The notes below the pieces were generated by a model. The model was not told the origin of the DNA, ran no database searches, and was given only the letters and a program-made list of their open reading frames with translations. This document shows positions 17,617-26,867 of a stretch of DNA of 64,000 nt, piece by piece. The translations under genes were made by a program, and so were the position numbers. The stretch comes from Sinorhizobium sp. B11 (GTDB taxonomy: Bacteria; Pseudomonadota; Alphaproteobacteria; Rhizobiales; Rhizobiaceae), in assembly GCA_039725955.1 (NCBI GenBank), contig CP091035.1, forward strand, positions 186,001-250,000, read 5' to 3'. How positions within the stretch are numbered: the first letter of the stretch is position 1; every line of letters begins with the position of its first letter.

Positions 17617-19278
17617 ATGATCAACGATCTCTGGTACAAGAACGCGGTCGTCTATTGCCTGTCAGTCGAGACATTCATGGATGGAAACGGCGATGGCGTC
17701 GGTGACTTCCAGGGACTTGCCAGGCGACTCGACTACCTCGCCGGTCTCGGTATCACCGCGATCTGGCTGATGCCGTTCCAGACGTCTCCCGGCAGGGACG
17801 ACGGTTATGACGTTTCAGATTATTACAATGTCGATCCCCGCTACGGCACGCTCGGCGACTTCGTCGAATTTACTCATGGGGCCAAGCAGCGCGGCATTCG
17901 CGTTCTGATCGATCTTGTCGTCAATCACACCTCCGACCAACACCCCTGGTTTCAGGAGGCGCGAAAGGACGAGCAGTCGATCTACCGCGACTGGTATGTC
18001 TGGTCGAAAGAAAAGCCCGACGACGCCGATCAGGGAATGGTCTTTCCCGGCGTTCAGAAAACCACCTGGACGCGCGACACGGTCGCCGGCCAGTATTACT
18101 TTCACCGCTTCTACGATTTCCAGCCGGACCTCAATACCTCAAATCCCCACGTGCAGGCCGAGATCCTGAAGATCATGGGCTTCTGGATCCAGCTCGGTGT
18201 CTCCGGGTTCCGGATGGACGCCGTTCCTTTCGTGATCGCCGAAAAGGGCGCCGGCCTGAAGAAGCCGCGCGAACAGTTCAACATGCTGCGCACCTTGCGC
18301 GAATTCCTGCAATGGCGCCAGGGCGACGCCATCATCCTTGCAGAGGCCAACGTGCTGCCGAAGACGGATCTCGACTATTTCGGCGAGGACGGCGACCGGA
18401 TGCACATGATGTTCAACTTCCAGGTCAATCAGACATTGTTTTACGCGCTTGCAGGCAGCGACTGCGCGCCGCTTGCAAAGGCGCTCGAGGCGACCCGCAT
18501 GCGCCCGCAATCGGCACAATGGGGCCAGTTCTTGAGGAACCATGACGAGCTCGATCTCGGCCGCTTGAGCGAGACCCAGCGCAACCGGGTCTTTGCCGCC
18601 TTCGGACCCGAAAAGACCATGCAGCTTTACGATCGCGGCATCAGACGGCGGTTCGCGCCGATGCTCGACGGCAACCAAAACCGTCTGCGCATGGCCTACT
18701 CGCTGATGTTTTCGCTGCCGGGCACGCCGGTGCTGCGCTACGGCGACGAGATCGGCATGGGCGATGACCTGTCCCTGCCCGAACGCAATTGCGCCCGCAC
18801 ACCGATGCAATGGTCGACCGAGCCGCATGCCGGCTTCACCAAGAGTGAAAAGCCGATCCTGCCGGTCATCTCGGGCGGCCCCTACGGGTATGAGCATATC
18901 AATGTCGCCGACCAGCGCAGGAGCCCGCAATCCATGCTGAACTGGATGGAGCGCCTGATCAGGATGCGCAAGGAAGCACCCGAAGTCGGGTGGGGAGACT
19001 ATAGCGTCCTTGACGTTGAAGAGAGCGGCGTCCTTGCCATCCGCTATGACTGGCGCAACAACGCAGTCCTCATCGTCCATAACCTAAACGAAAAACCGGT
19101 CGAGGTTACGATCGATCCCGGTCTCAAAGTCGGTGGTGACCTCTTGATCGACATTGCCGATGGCACCGACAGCCGGGCAGACGCGGCCGGTCGCCACTGC
19201 CTTTATCTTGATGGATACGCCTACAAATGGTTTCGCGTCGGCGGGCTCGATTACCTGCTGAAGCGCACGGAGGTCTAG
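17617..19278 (+). CDS. GH13 trehalose synthase-like / alpha-amylase-family enzyme without maltokinase
   Basis: 553 residues, about the size of a stand-alone TreS. Opens INDLWYKNAVVYCLSVETFMDGNGDGVGDF; nucleophile Asp201 in FRMDAVPF, acid Glu243 in ILAEAN, Asp310 in RNHDE. The RYGDEIGMGDDLSLPERNCARTPMQW segment is typical of TreS and alpha-glucosidases. It resembles the TreS half of the fusion at 7726 but lacks the kinase, so it may interconvert maltose and trehalose without feeding GlgE, or have another alpha-glucoside substrate. AAGGGAG precedes the ATG at 17617. No EcfG-type -10 follows the GGAAC at 17564. Confidence 0.88.
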   Translation: MINDLWYKNAVVYCLSVETFMDGNGDGVGDFQGLARRLDYLAGLGITAIWLMPFQTSPGRDDGYDVSDYYNVDPRYGTLGDFVEFTHGAKQRGIRVLIDLVVNHTSDQHPWFQEARKDEQSIYRDWYVWSKEKPDDADQGMVFPGVQKTTWTRDTVAGQYYFHRFYDFQPDLNTSNPHVQAEILKIMGFWIQLGVSGFRMDAVPFVIAEKGAGLKKPREQFNMLRTLREFLQWRQGDAIILAEANVLPKTDLDYFGEDGDRMHMMFNFQVNQTLFYALAGSDCAPLAKALEATRMRPQSAQWGQFLRNHDELDLGRLSETQRNRVFAAFGPEKTMQLYDRGIRRRFAPMLDGNQNRLRMAYSLMFSLPGTPVLRYGDEIGMGDDLSLPERNCARTPMQWSTEPHAGFTKSEKPILPVISGGPYGYEHINVADQRRSPQSMLNWMERLIRMRKEAPEVGWGDYSVLDVEESGVLAIRYDWRNNAVLIVHNLNEKPVEVTIDPGLKVGGDLLIDIADGTDSRADAAGRHCLYLDGYAYKWFRVGGLDYLLKRTEV

Positions 19279-19405
19279 AGGATTGGCAGGCTGGTCATCA
19301 CAAGGTTTACGCCCATGGAGACTTTGCCGGCGCCGCGATTATCCGACGCTTGACTTTCACTCGCAGAAAAACAGTTAAAGCCCGCACGGCATTATTGAGG
19401 TACGT

Positions 19406-19795
19406 ATGACGCTAAGAGCAAATTCCGAAACGCGCGTGCTGCTCGTCGAGGATGATCTTCTTCTGGCAATGGACATGGAAGATTTCCTTGTCGATCAGGG
19501 CTTTCAGGTCGTCGGTCCGTTTGGCCGGCTGGCCCAAGCCCTCCAGGCGCTCTCAGGACAGCCTGTCGATCTTGCGATCGTCGATCTCAACCTTGCGGGC
19601 GAGCTATCCTTTCCGCTCATCGACACCCTCAGGCGCCGGGAAACACCCATTATCGTCTGCAGCGGTTATGCCGAACTGCCGGAGATCCGCTCCAAACTCG
19701 CCGACCTGCCCCTCATCGCAAAACCATGGTCGCCACAGGCGCTGACCAAACGCATCGACGAGGTGCTGAACACGCGCATGGCCGAAAGAGGCTAG
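19406..19795 (+). CDS. Single-domain response regulator (receiver only)
   Basis: 129 residues with receiver landmarks VEDD (about residue 14), Asp in VDLNLAG (about residue 58), Ser in VCSGYAE and Lys in LIAKPWS. No output domain. The sequence type, with LNLAGE after the phospho-acceptor, is that of receivers linked to HWE kinases. It runs convergently into the HWE kinase at 19792; their stops overlap on CTAG, so transcription could interfere. No EcfG-type site upstream. Confidence 0.86.
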   Translation: MTLRANSETRVLLVEDDLLLAMDMEDFLVDQGFQVVGPFGRLAQALQALSGQPVDLAIVDLNLAGELSFPLIDTLRRRETPIIVCSGYAELPEIRSKLADLPLIAKPWSPQALTKRIDEVLNTRMAERG

Positions 19796-20799
19796 AGCGG
19801 AAAGCTGATGGAGCAGGTGAGCCCGTCGGCCAGATAGTGCAGGTCGACTGCTCCTTCCAGCTCATATTGTACGGAGCGTTCGATCAGCGCTGTTCCAAAA
19901 CCGGCTGCCTCAGGCGGGGCCACGATCGGGCCGTTGCTTTCCCGCCACTCGATGTCGACCATGTCGACCCCGGCGCGATCGGTATGTTGGCGCCATTTCA
20001 GGCGCACTTGACCGGCATCGTTCGATAGCGCCCCATGCTTGCTGGCGTTCGTCACGAGCTCGTTCAGCACCATGCTGACGGCAAGGGCGCTCTTCGGGCC
20101 CAGCGTGACGTCTTTGCTGCCGCCGAGGTCGAAACGACCGTTGCGGTCATGAGCGGCAACGATGCGCGCGACAATATCGGCAAGGCGTGCCTCTTCCCAG
20201 TTTGACTGGAAAAGAAGCGCGTGCGCCTGGGCCATGGCATCAAGCCGCTGCAACAAGCTGTCGGCATAATCATCGACGGAGAGGCGCCCGCGGGCCGTTC
20301 GCCGCACGATCGACATGACCATCGCCATCGTGTTCTTCACGCGGTGGCTGAGTTCGCGCACAAGGATCTCGCGCTGCTCCTCGGCATGGCGCCGGTCGCG
20401 CCGCTCGCGCGCTTCTGCAAGTGCCCTGGAGACGGCGGCGGGCAGGCGGATCAGGCGCTGCTTGAGGACATAATCGGTCGCTCCCCGCCGGAAGGATTCG
20501 ATTGCGGCCTCCTCGCCCAAAACCCCCGACACGAAGATGAATGGCACGTCGGGACAGGCCTTGCTGGCGATATCGAGGGCCGACATGCCGTCAAAATCGG
20601 GTAGGGAAAAGTCTGCCAGAATAATATCGAAACCACCTTGCGACACCGCGGCGATGAAATCTGCCCGGCGTGCGGCGCGTATGATCTGCGGCTGGGGCTG
20701 CATGGTGCGCAGCTGCTCTGCGACAAGCTCGGCGTCAAGCGGGCTGTCTTCCAGAAGAAGAACTGTCGGCGTAGGGGATATCAAGTCAGCTGTAGCCAT
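19792..20799 (-). CDS. Receiver-HWE histidine kinase hybrid
   Basis: 335 residues. The N-terminal receiver has acidic LEDS near residue 15, phospho-acceptor Asp in ILADFSLPDFDG, and a Lys in YVLKQRLIRL. An HWE kinase domain follows: His in VRELSHRVKNTMAMVMSIVRRT, Asn in NELVTNASKHGALS, and the HWE signature Trp-x-Glu in DIEWRESNGP. Such proteins transmit a phosphorelay within a sensory operon. It starts inside the end of the upstream receiver gene, giving translational coupling, and is the last gene of the phytochrome operon. Downstream partners may be PhyR or the local receivers. Confidence 0.9.
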   Translation of the reverse strand: MATADLISPTPTVLLLEDSPLDAELVAEQLRTMQPQPQIIRAARRADFIAAVSQGGFDIILADFSLPDFDGMSALDIASKACPDVPFIFVSGVLGEEAAIESFRRGATDYVLKQRLIRLPAAVSRALAEARERRDRRHAEEQREILVRELSHRVKNTMAMVMSIVRRTARGRLSVDDYADSLLQRLDAMAQAHALLFQSNWEEARLADIVARIVAAHDRNGRFDLGGSKDVTLGPKSALAVSMVLNELVTNASKHGALSNDAGQVRLKWRQHTDRAGVDMVDIEWRESNGPIVAPPEAAGFGTALIERSVQYELEGAVDLHYLADGLTCSISFPL

Positions 20800-21253
20800 T
20801 TCCACGATGTCCAGGAGGTGGTTCGTTCAGCAACGCCCAGAAGACGCCGAGGTCCTGAATCGCCTTGAAGAACTCGTTGAATTCCACGGGCTTGACGACA
20901 AAGGCATTGACCCCGAGCTCATAGCTCCTCACGAGATCCTGTTCCTCGCGAGAGGATGTCAGCATGACGATCGGGACGTGGCGCAAGCCTTCGGCGCGCT
21001 TTACTTTGGCAAGCACTTCCAGGCCGTCTATCTTCGGCAGCTTGAGGTCGAGCAGGACGACGGCCGGATCGCCGCTTTCGCGTCCGGCATGCGGCCCGGT
21101 GGCAAACAGGTAGTCGACGGCTTCAGCGCCATCTCTTGCCACGATGATCTCGTTGGCGAGCTGGCATTTTTCAAGGGCGGCCAGGGTCAGTTCGAGATCG
21201 CGGGGGCTGTCTTCCACCAGGAGGATCGGACGCAATTCAGGCAAGGATGTCAT
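20786..21253 (-). CDS. Phytochrome-linked (Rcp1-type) response regulator
   Basis: 155 residues. Long-form CheY-like receiver: LLVEDSPRDLELTLAALEK start, phospho-acceptor Asp in VVLLDLKLPKIDGLEVL, Ser/Thr in MLTSSREEQD, Lys in FVVKPVEF, and a short C-terminal helix for dimerisation. This form, with a DSPRD start and a long beta-alpha 5 tail, is typical of receivers next to phytochromes. The start at 21253 overlaps the bphP stop, and the stop overlaps the HWE kinase, so all three genes are coupled. Phosphate is likely passed from BphP to this protein. Confidence 0.9.
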   Translation of the reverse strand: MTSLPELRPILLVEDSPRDLELTLAALEKCQLANEIIVARDGAEAVDYLFATGPHAGRESGDPAVVLLDLKLPKIDGLEVLAKVKRAEGLRHVPIVMLTSSREEQDLVRSYELGVNAFVVKPVEFNEFFKAIQDLGVFWALLNEPPPGHRGNGYS

Positions 21254-23441
21254 CCTTTTGTTTTTCGAGCGGCAGAGCAAATGAGAAGCAGGCACCTTTG
21301 TCAACCTCGCCGGATGCCGAGACCGTGCCGTCATGACGTTCAATGATCCGTCTGACAAGCGCCAGTCCTATCCCCGTGCCCTCGAAATCCTCTGCGCGCT
21401 GCAGTCGCTGAAAAACGCCGAACACCTTGGCGACATATTGCATGTCGAAGCCAACGCCATTGTCAGAGACGCTGTAGACCGTCTGGTTGGAGTAAGATTG
21501 GCCTCCCACGACAATTTCAGCGCGCTTGCGCGGGCGTGTGTATTTGACGGCATTTTCGAGCAGGTTGTACCAGACCTGACGCAGAAGCGTCGCATCGCCG
21601 AAGCCTGGCGGCAGGTCGGCCACCTGGATGTCGATGTCGCGTCCTTCCTGTTCGGCCTTCAGGCTGCGAAGAACTTCAAGGACGAGCTTGTTCATGTCGA
21701 CGGGCTTCTTGGAGAGGGCGGTTCGCCCGAGCTGGGAAAAATTCAGGAGATCGTCGACGAGCTTGCCCGCCGCAACGGCCGCGTCCGATATGGTCTGCAG
21801 GTAATGCAGCGATTTTTCGTCAAGCGTCGTTTCGCGGCTGCGCAGGAGTTCGGCAAAACCGACGATATGGCGAAACGGCGCCCTCAGATCGTGTGAGACC
21901 GAATAGGAAAAGGCTTCAAGCTCCTTGTTGGAGCGCTGCAATTCGCCCGTCAACTGGGCAAGCTCCTCAGCCTTGCGAAGCACGATGCCGACGATGGCGC
22001 CGCGCAGGTTGCGGGCAGCGCCGATCTGGCTTTGCGTCCATGGCGCTGACTGCTGGCGAACCTGCTCGCGCCATGTATCGAAGGATTTGCGCGGATGGAT
22101 GCGCCCTGCCTCGCGCACCAGCTTGTGAGGATCACCACCCCATTTTACGGTCCTGACGATTTCCGGGCGGAACCAGATAAGCCAGTTCGAGTGAAGACCG
22201 GACAGACTGATTGCCAGCATGCCGGCGGCCGCGATCTGAGAGGACAGATCTTGCGGAAGATCGGCGGCAAGGCAGCTCGAATGAAAGAGCTCCTCGCCGC
22301 GCGACTTCAACCAGTCGGTGATTTCGGCAATGTGAGCACGCTCCGGCACGCTGCCTGCCGTGACGATCTGATCGTCGGTGAGGATAACAGCGCCCTCGGC
22401 ACCCACCAGCTGCAGGAGATCGTCCTCCGCAGCCAGCAAGTCGACGTGCCAGCTTTGCGCCTGGCTCATCCGGGTCAGCAGGCGCGAGTGCACCTCTGCG
22501 AGCTCGACACTTTCGGCGGCTGCTTCGGCCCGTTCCAGGGCGCTTATGCGCATCGCAAGTGACTGCACGACGAAGTCGCAGGCATCGCGGACGGAAATTG
22601 AAACGCCATGAGGCGCAGCGCTGTGACAGGAGACGAGGCCCCAAAGCGCGCCGTCGACGATCACCGAGACCGACATCGAGGCGGCCGTTCCCATATTGCG
22701 CATATATTCGAGGTGGACGGGCGAGACGCTGCGCAATTGCGACAGCGACAGGTCGAGGTGGGCACGTGGCTGCTGTCCGTCGGCGCGAACAATCGGAACC
22801 GGCTGATAGGATGCATCCGGGATCATGCGCACTCGGTTGATCGTGTAAAGGTGGCGCGCCTGTGCGGGGATGTCGCCACTGGGAAAGCGCAGATCGAGAT
22901 AGGAGGGAAGCCCGCCATTGTTGGCCTCGGCCACGACATGTCCGTTCCAGTCGGCGTCGAAGCGGTAGACAAGGACACGATCGAAGCCGGTCAGCTCGGC
23001 CACGAAGGCCGCGCAGGCTTGCAAGCTGCCGGCAATGTCGGTCTCGCCCGAAAGCAATTGCGCAAAGGAGCCGAGACGGGAAACGAGACTGTCGGTTCCG
23101 CCCCTCTCGATCCTCTCGAACTCGACGATGAAAGCGGCGTCGGATCGGTGGGCAATGGCGACGAGTGCCTGCTCTTCCAGCCTGACCTGCAGTGACGGGC
23201 TGCGGTCCGGGCTCCAGGCGGCGAGCGCCCTATCGAGATCTGGCAGGCTAGCAGCAAGAACCCCGTCTGCCGTCAGGTCCAGGCCGGTAAAGGACAGCAA
23301 ATTCCGGCTCGCCTGAAGGACGGCACGAGTGTGCATGTCGAGGACGAGCAGGGCGCCGTGCGGCTGAATTGCCCCGGGAATATGGATCGGCTCGCTCGCG
23401 CAGCTGTCGAGGTTCGCAGCGGAAGCCGTCAAGACATGCAT
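21237..23441 (-). CDS. bphP: Bacteriophytochrome histidine kinase
   Basis: 734 residues. PAS-GAF-PHY photosensory module followed by a HisKA/HATPase kinase. The biliverdin-attaching Cys is present as Cys14, directly before EPIHIPGAIQPHG. The GAF chromophore-pocket motif reads PSGDIPAQAR (family PASDIP), retaining the key Asp. The kinase His is in SYSVSHDLRAPFRHI, with N-box NLLENAVKY and G-boxes DNGVGFD and GTGIGLAL. It should be a red/far-red photoreceptor. AAAGGA precedes the ATG at 23441. It is first in an operon with the Rcp1-like receiver and the receiver-HWE kinase. No bphO (heme oxygenase) is in the window. Confidence 0.94.
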   Translation of the reverse strand: MHVLTASAANLDSCASEPIHIPGAIQPHGALLVLDMHTRAVLQASRNLLSFTGLDLTADGVLAASLPDLDRALAAWSPDRSPSLQVRLEEQALVAIAHRSDAAFIVEFERIERGGTDSLVSRLGSFAQLLSGETDIAGSLQACAAFVAELTGFDRVLVYRFDADWNGHVVAEANNGGLPSYLDLRFPSGDIPAQARHLYTINRVRMIPDASYQPVPIVRADGQQPRAHLDLSLSQLRSVSPVHLEYMRNMGTAASMSVSVIVDGALWGLVSCHSAAPHGVSISVRDACDFVVQSLAMRISALERAEAAAESVELAEVHSRLLTRMSQAQSWHVDLLAAEDDLLQLVGAEGAVILTDDQIVTAGSVPERAHIAEITDWLKSRGEELFHSSCLAADLPQDLSSQIAAAGMLAISLSGLHSNWLIWFRPEIVRTVKWGGDPHKLVREAGRIHPRKSFDTWREQVRQQSAPWTQSQIGAARNLRGAIVGIVLRKAEELAQLTGELQRSNKELEAFSYSVSHDLRAPFRHIVGFAELLRSRETTLDEKSLHYLQTISDAAVAAGKLVDDLLNFSQLGRTALSKKPVDMNKLVLEVLRSLKAEQEGRDIDIQVADLPPGFGDATLLRQVWYNLLENAVKYTRPRKRAEIVVGGQSYSNQTVYSVSDNGVGFDMQYVAKVFGVFQRLQRAEDFEGTGIGLALVRRIIERHDGTVSASGEVDKGACFSFALPLEKQKDDILA

Positions 23442-23681
23442 CTTTTCAAGTCCTTTCGCGTAGCCCTATCTGCCGCTGCGTAAAGATAGGCGCGGGCGCG
23501 TGCCTGTAAACCGCAAAAACCGACGTTCTTTCGACAGGAGGCGATTGGAACAAATCGAGCTTTCACACGATTGCGCCTCAACAGCGTGCTGCACGTTTCG
23601 CGCACGCCCGAAACCGCAGCCTCCGACCATTGCCGGAGCCTACCTGCCGGCACGCCGATCGCGGAAGATGGAGAAACGATC

Positions 23682-24749
23682 ATGGAAGTCCAGCGGCCCA
23701 CCTCCTCCAGAGCCGTGATCAGCTTGATGGCGATTGCCGGCCTTGCCCTGGCACTTAGAGGATCGAAAGGAAAGTCGCCGCCGAACGCGACGCCGCCATC
23801 CGATGACGAACGGGGCCGGAGCGCGCAGGTCCCGGAAGAGATCCCGGTGCGCGGCCTGCGCGACGTGTTCTGGCGCCTTGTCGAGGAAGTCGGCGATGAC
23901 AGGGTTATGTTGATTGCGGCGGGCGTGACCTTCTATCTGTTGCTCGCCCTGTTCCCGGCTCTCGCCGCGCTGGTCTCTCTTTATGGGCTCATCGCCGATC
24001 CGATGACGATTGCCGACCACCTGCAAAAGCTCTCCATCCTGCTGCCGCCAGGCGCCTTCGATATCGTTGCCGAGCAGATCCGGGCGCTCGCCGGGCGTCG
24101 GGAGGAGAGCCTTGGCATCACCTTCTTCGTCGGTCTGGCCTTCGCACTCTGGAGCACCCATAGCGGCACACTTGCCCTTTTTGATGCGATGAATGTCGCC
24201 TATGAGGAAAAGGAACGCCGCGGTTTCATCCGCCTCAACCTGATCGGCCTCGTCTTTACTCTTTGTGCCGTCGTCGGCGCAATTGCGGTTCTAGGTCTCG
24301 TCGCAGCCATACCGGTTATCCTGTCGTCCGTCTGGCTCGACGCCTATAAGGAGAACCTGGCTTTGATCGGCCGCTGGCCACTGCTGCTCATCATCGTCGC
24401 CGGCGCGGTGATGACGATCTATCGCTTTGCGCCCAGCCGGGAGCCGGCAAAGCTGCGCTGGCTCACCTGGGGGGCGGCGCTGACGACGATCGCCTGCTCG
24501 GCCATGTCGCTCGGCTTCGGCTTCTATCTCGAGCATTTCGCCAATTATAATGCCACATACGGCGCGCTTGGCGCGTTGATCGGCCTGTTGGTCTGGATCT
24601 GGCTGTCCGTGACGATCCTGATCGTCGGCGCCGAGCTCAATGCCGAGCTCGAGCATCAAACAAGCAAGGATACCACGACTGGTGCGCCCGAGCCGATGGG
24701 AGCACGCGGCGCCTATGTCGCCGACACACTCGGACGCGCCGTCGACTGA
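23682..24749 (+). CDS. YihY/UPF0761 (RbnB-like fold) membrane protein
   Basis: 355 residues with six transmembrane segments. After a charged leader, the family core begins VFWRLVEEVGDDRVMLIAAGVTFYLLLALFPALAALVSLYGL, continues with a soluble-looking segment around residues 130-170, then LALWSTHSGTLALFDAMNVAYEEKERRGF and a final pair of helices ending GAELNAELEHQT. Family members are often misnamed ribonuclease BN. The ATG at 23682 has GGAGAAACG before it. The upstream GGAAC at 23547 is followed by CGAT instead of CGTT, so stress control is unproven. It is divergent from bphP. Confidence 0.88.
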   Translation: MEVQRPTSSRAVISLMAIAGLALALRGSKGKSPPNATPPSDDERGRSAQVPEEIPVRGLRDVFWRLVEEVGDDRVMLIAAGVTFYLLLALFPALAALVSLYGLIADPMTIADHLQKLSILLPPGAFDIVAEQIRALAGRREESLGITFFVGLAFALWSTHSGTLALFDAMNVAYEEKERRGFIRLNLIGLVFTLCAVVGAIAVLGLVAAIPVILSSVWLDAYKENLALIGRWPLLLIIVAGAVMTIYRFAPSREPAKLRWLTWGAALTTIACSAMSLGFGFYLEHFANYNATYGALGALIGLLVWIWLSVTILIVGAELNAELEHQTSKDTTTGAPEPMGARGAYVADTLGRAVD

Positions 24750-24846
24750 AACGACCGACATTCCAACGCTTTGGTACGCTGGAGTACAAAGCCGGTCATT
24801 TGCCAATCGTGGCTCATTGCGATATTCGATCCCTTTAGGGCCTAAG

Positions 24847-26559
24847 ATGGCCAGGAACGGGATCAACTACGCCATGTCCGAGCCGAAAGGCATCTCCAAA
24901 TCATTGACCGGGATCGTTGGTTTCGACGATTTGACGCTTGGCGGGCTGCCAAGCGGGCGTCCGACGCTTGTCTGCGGCACCGCCGGTTGCGGCAAGACGC
25001 TCTTTGCCTCCACGTTCCTTTTGAACGGCGCACGCGATCACGACGAGCCCGGGGTCTTCGTCACCTTCGAGGAGCGCCCGATCGATATCGTCAACAATGT
25101 CGCCTCGCTCGGTTTCGACGTGCAGGGGCTGATCGACGAGGGAAAGCTCTATATCGAGCACATCGCCATCGATCCCTCTGAACTGGAGGAAATCGGCGAC
25201 TACGACCTTGAGGGCCTCTTCCTGCGCCTGGAACTTGCCATCGACCAGGTCGGGGCCAAGCGGATTGTGCTCGACACGATCGAAAGCCTGTTTTCGGCCT
25301 TCACCAATCCTGCCATTCTTCGCGCTGAAATCCGCCGCCTGTTCGACTGGCTGAAGGACAAGGGACTGACCACGATCATCACCGGTGAGCGCGGCGATGG
25401 GTCCCTGACGCGTCAGGGCCTGGAGGAATATGTTTCCGACTGCGTCATCCTGCTCGACCATCGCGTCCACAACCAGATCTCGACGCGCCGGCTGCGCATC
25501 GTCAAATATCGCGGGACGGCCCATGGCACGAACGAGGTTCCCTTCCTGATCGACCAGGATGGATTTTCCGTCCTGCCGGTCAGCACGCTCGGCCTTTCCC
25601 ATAAGGTTTCGGAAGAACGCATTTCCTCAGGGATCGCGACCCTCGACGAAATGTTGTCCGGCGGCGGATTTCATCGCGGCACGAGCATCCTGGTCAGCGG
25701 TGTGGCCGGGTCCGGCAAGAGCTCGGTTTCCGCAAGCTTCTGCGCTGCCGCCTGCGCCGCCGGCGAACGCGCGCTCTATTTCTCCTTCGAGGAATCGCTC
25801 GACCAGACCGTGCGCAACATGCGCTCGATCGGCACTGATCTCAGAAAATGGGTCGATGCGAAATTGTTGCATTATGTTGCAGTCCGCCCGACCTTCTACA
25901 GTCTGGAAATGCATCTGGCGGTGATGCTTCGCGAGATTGCCCGCTTCAATCCTTCCCTCGTGGTCCTCGATCCGATCTCGGCCTTCATGGGCAGCGGTGA
26001 TGTGCTCGAGGTCCAGTCCATGCTGTTGCGCATGGTGGATTTTTTGAAGTCGCGCGGAACGACCGCCGTCTTTACCCACCTGATGCATTCGCAGGATGGA
26101 ACGACGGAGACCGACGCAGGCCTTTCTTCGCTGATGGATGCCTGGATCCTGCTTCTCAATCGGGAGATTGGCGGTGAGTTCAATCGGGAACTCTACCTCC
26201 TGAAGGCCCGCGGCACGGCCCATTCCAACCAGGTGCGCGAATTCGTCATGTCCAACGATGGAATTCGATTGCTCGCGCCATATATCGGCGATGGGCGGGC
26301 CTTGACCGGCACTCTCAGACAGTCGGAAGAGGCCAAAGCACGTCGTACGGAGGTCGAGCGGAAGGCCGAGGTGGCTCGGCGGGCCGAACTGCTCAAGCAG
26401 AAGCGCAGGAAGGTCATGGCGCAGATCGAAGCGCTGCAGGCCGAACTGGAATCGGACGAGGCCGAACTGACCACTGTCCAGGACGCGGAAGCGGCCTATT
26501 TGAATCAGGCGGCCTCCGATCGGGCGGCCATGGAGAAAAGCCGCCGTTCGGCGGAATGA
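24847..26559 (+). CDS. kaiC: KaiC-like circadian/ATPase protein
   Basis: About 570 residues with the duplicated RecA-like CI and CII domains. CI Walker A is GTAGCGKT (residues 44-51) and CII Walker A is GVAGSGKS (285-292). Catalytic Glu pairs are FEERP (CI) and FEESL (CII). The CII phosphorylation segment reads TETDAGLSSLMD, so positions equivalent to cyanobacterial Ser431/Thr432 are Ser427/Ser428. A C-terminal Lys/Glu-rich coiled coil (about residues 495-570) replaces the short A-loop tail. Start is ATG 24847 or ATG 24874. It overlaps kaiB (ATGA) and is in a kaiC-kaiB-HWE kinase operon. Role inferred as an hourglass or energy-sensing timer without KaiA. Confidence 0.92.
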   Translation: MARNGINYAMSEPKGISKSLTGIVGFDDLTLGGLPSGRPTLVCGTAGCGKTLFASTFLLNGARDHDEPGVFVTFEERPIDIVNNVASLGFDVQGLIDEGKLYIEHIAIDPSELEEIGDYDLEGLFLRLELAIDQVGAKRIVLDTIESLFSAFTNPAILRAEIRRLFDWLKDKGLTTIITGERGDGSLTRQGLEEYVSDCVILLDHRVHNQISTRRLRIVKYRGTAHGTNEVPFLIDQDGFSVLPVSTLGLSHKVSEERISSGIATLDEMLSGGGFHRGTSILVSGVAGSGKSSVSASFCAAACAAGERALYFSFEESLDQTVRNMRSIGTDLRKWVDAKLLHYVAVRPTFYSLEMHLAVMLREIARFNPSLVVLDPISAFMGSGDVLEVQSMLLRMVDFLKSRGTTAVFTHLMHSQDGTTETDAGLSSLMDAWILLLNREIGGEFNRELYLLKARGTAHSNQVREFVMSNDGIRLLAPYIGDGRALTGTLRQSEEAKARRTEVERKAEVARRAELLKQKRRKVMAQIEALQAELESDEAELTTVQDAEAAYLNQAASDRAAMEKSRRSAE

Positions 26560-26867
26560 CGATGGGTGAAATGGAAAACCAAGCAGCGAGCGCGCCCAAG
26601 AAGCTGGTCCTTTATGTCGCCGGTCAGACACCGAAATCACTGGCAGCCATCCAGAACCTGGAGCGCATCTGCGCCGAAAGCCTGCCGGGCAAATATGTCA
26701 TCGAGGTGATCGATCTTCGAAAATCGCCGCAGCTGGCGCGCGAACACGGGATCGTCGCCATTCCGACCCTGGTTCGGGAATTGCCGACGCCGATCCGCAA
26801 GATCATCGGCGACCTGTCGAATACCGAGAAAGTTCTCGTCAATCTGCAGGTTGGAGAGGGTGAATGA
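26556..26867 (+). CDS. kaiB: KaiB-like protein
   Basis: 103 residues with the thioredoxin-like KaiB sequence: LVLYVAGQTPKSLAAIQNLERICAE, YVIEVIDLRKSPQLAREHGIVAIPTLVRELP, then RKIIGDLSN. The cis-Pro region AIPTLVR and the GDLS stretch are typical; there is no CxxC. KaiB can fold-switch and bind the KaiC CI ring. Several in-frame starts exist (26556, 26562, 26571). The first overlaps the kaiC stop, and the stop overlaps the next gene's ATG, indicating tight coupling of the three-gene set. Confidence 0.93.
   Translation: MTMGEMENQAASAPKKLVLYVAGQTPKSLAAIQNLERICAESLPGKYVIEVIDLRKSPQLAREHGIVAIPTLVRELPTPIRKIIGDLSNTEKVLVNLQVGEGE

Noticed and set aside
23547..23571. GGAAC-N16-CGAT upstream of the YihY gene
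   Set aside because: One mismatch in the -10 core and over 100 bases from the start; too weak to list.
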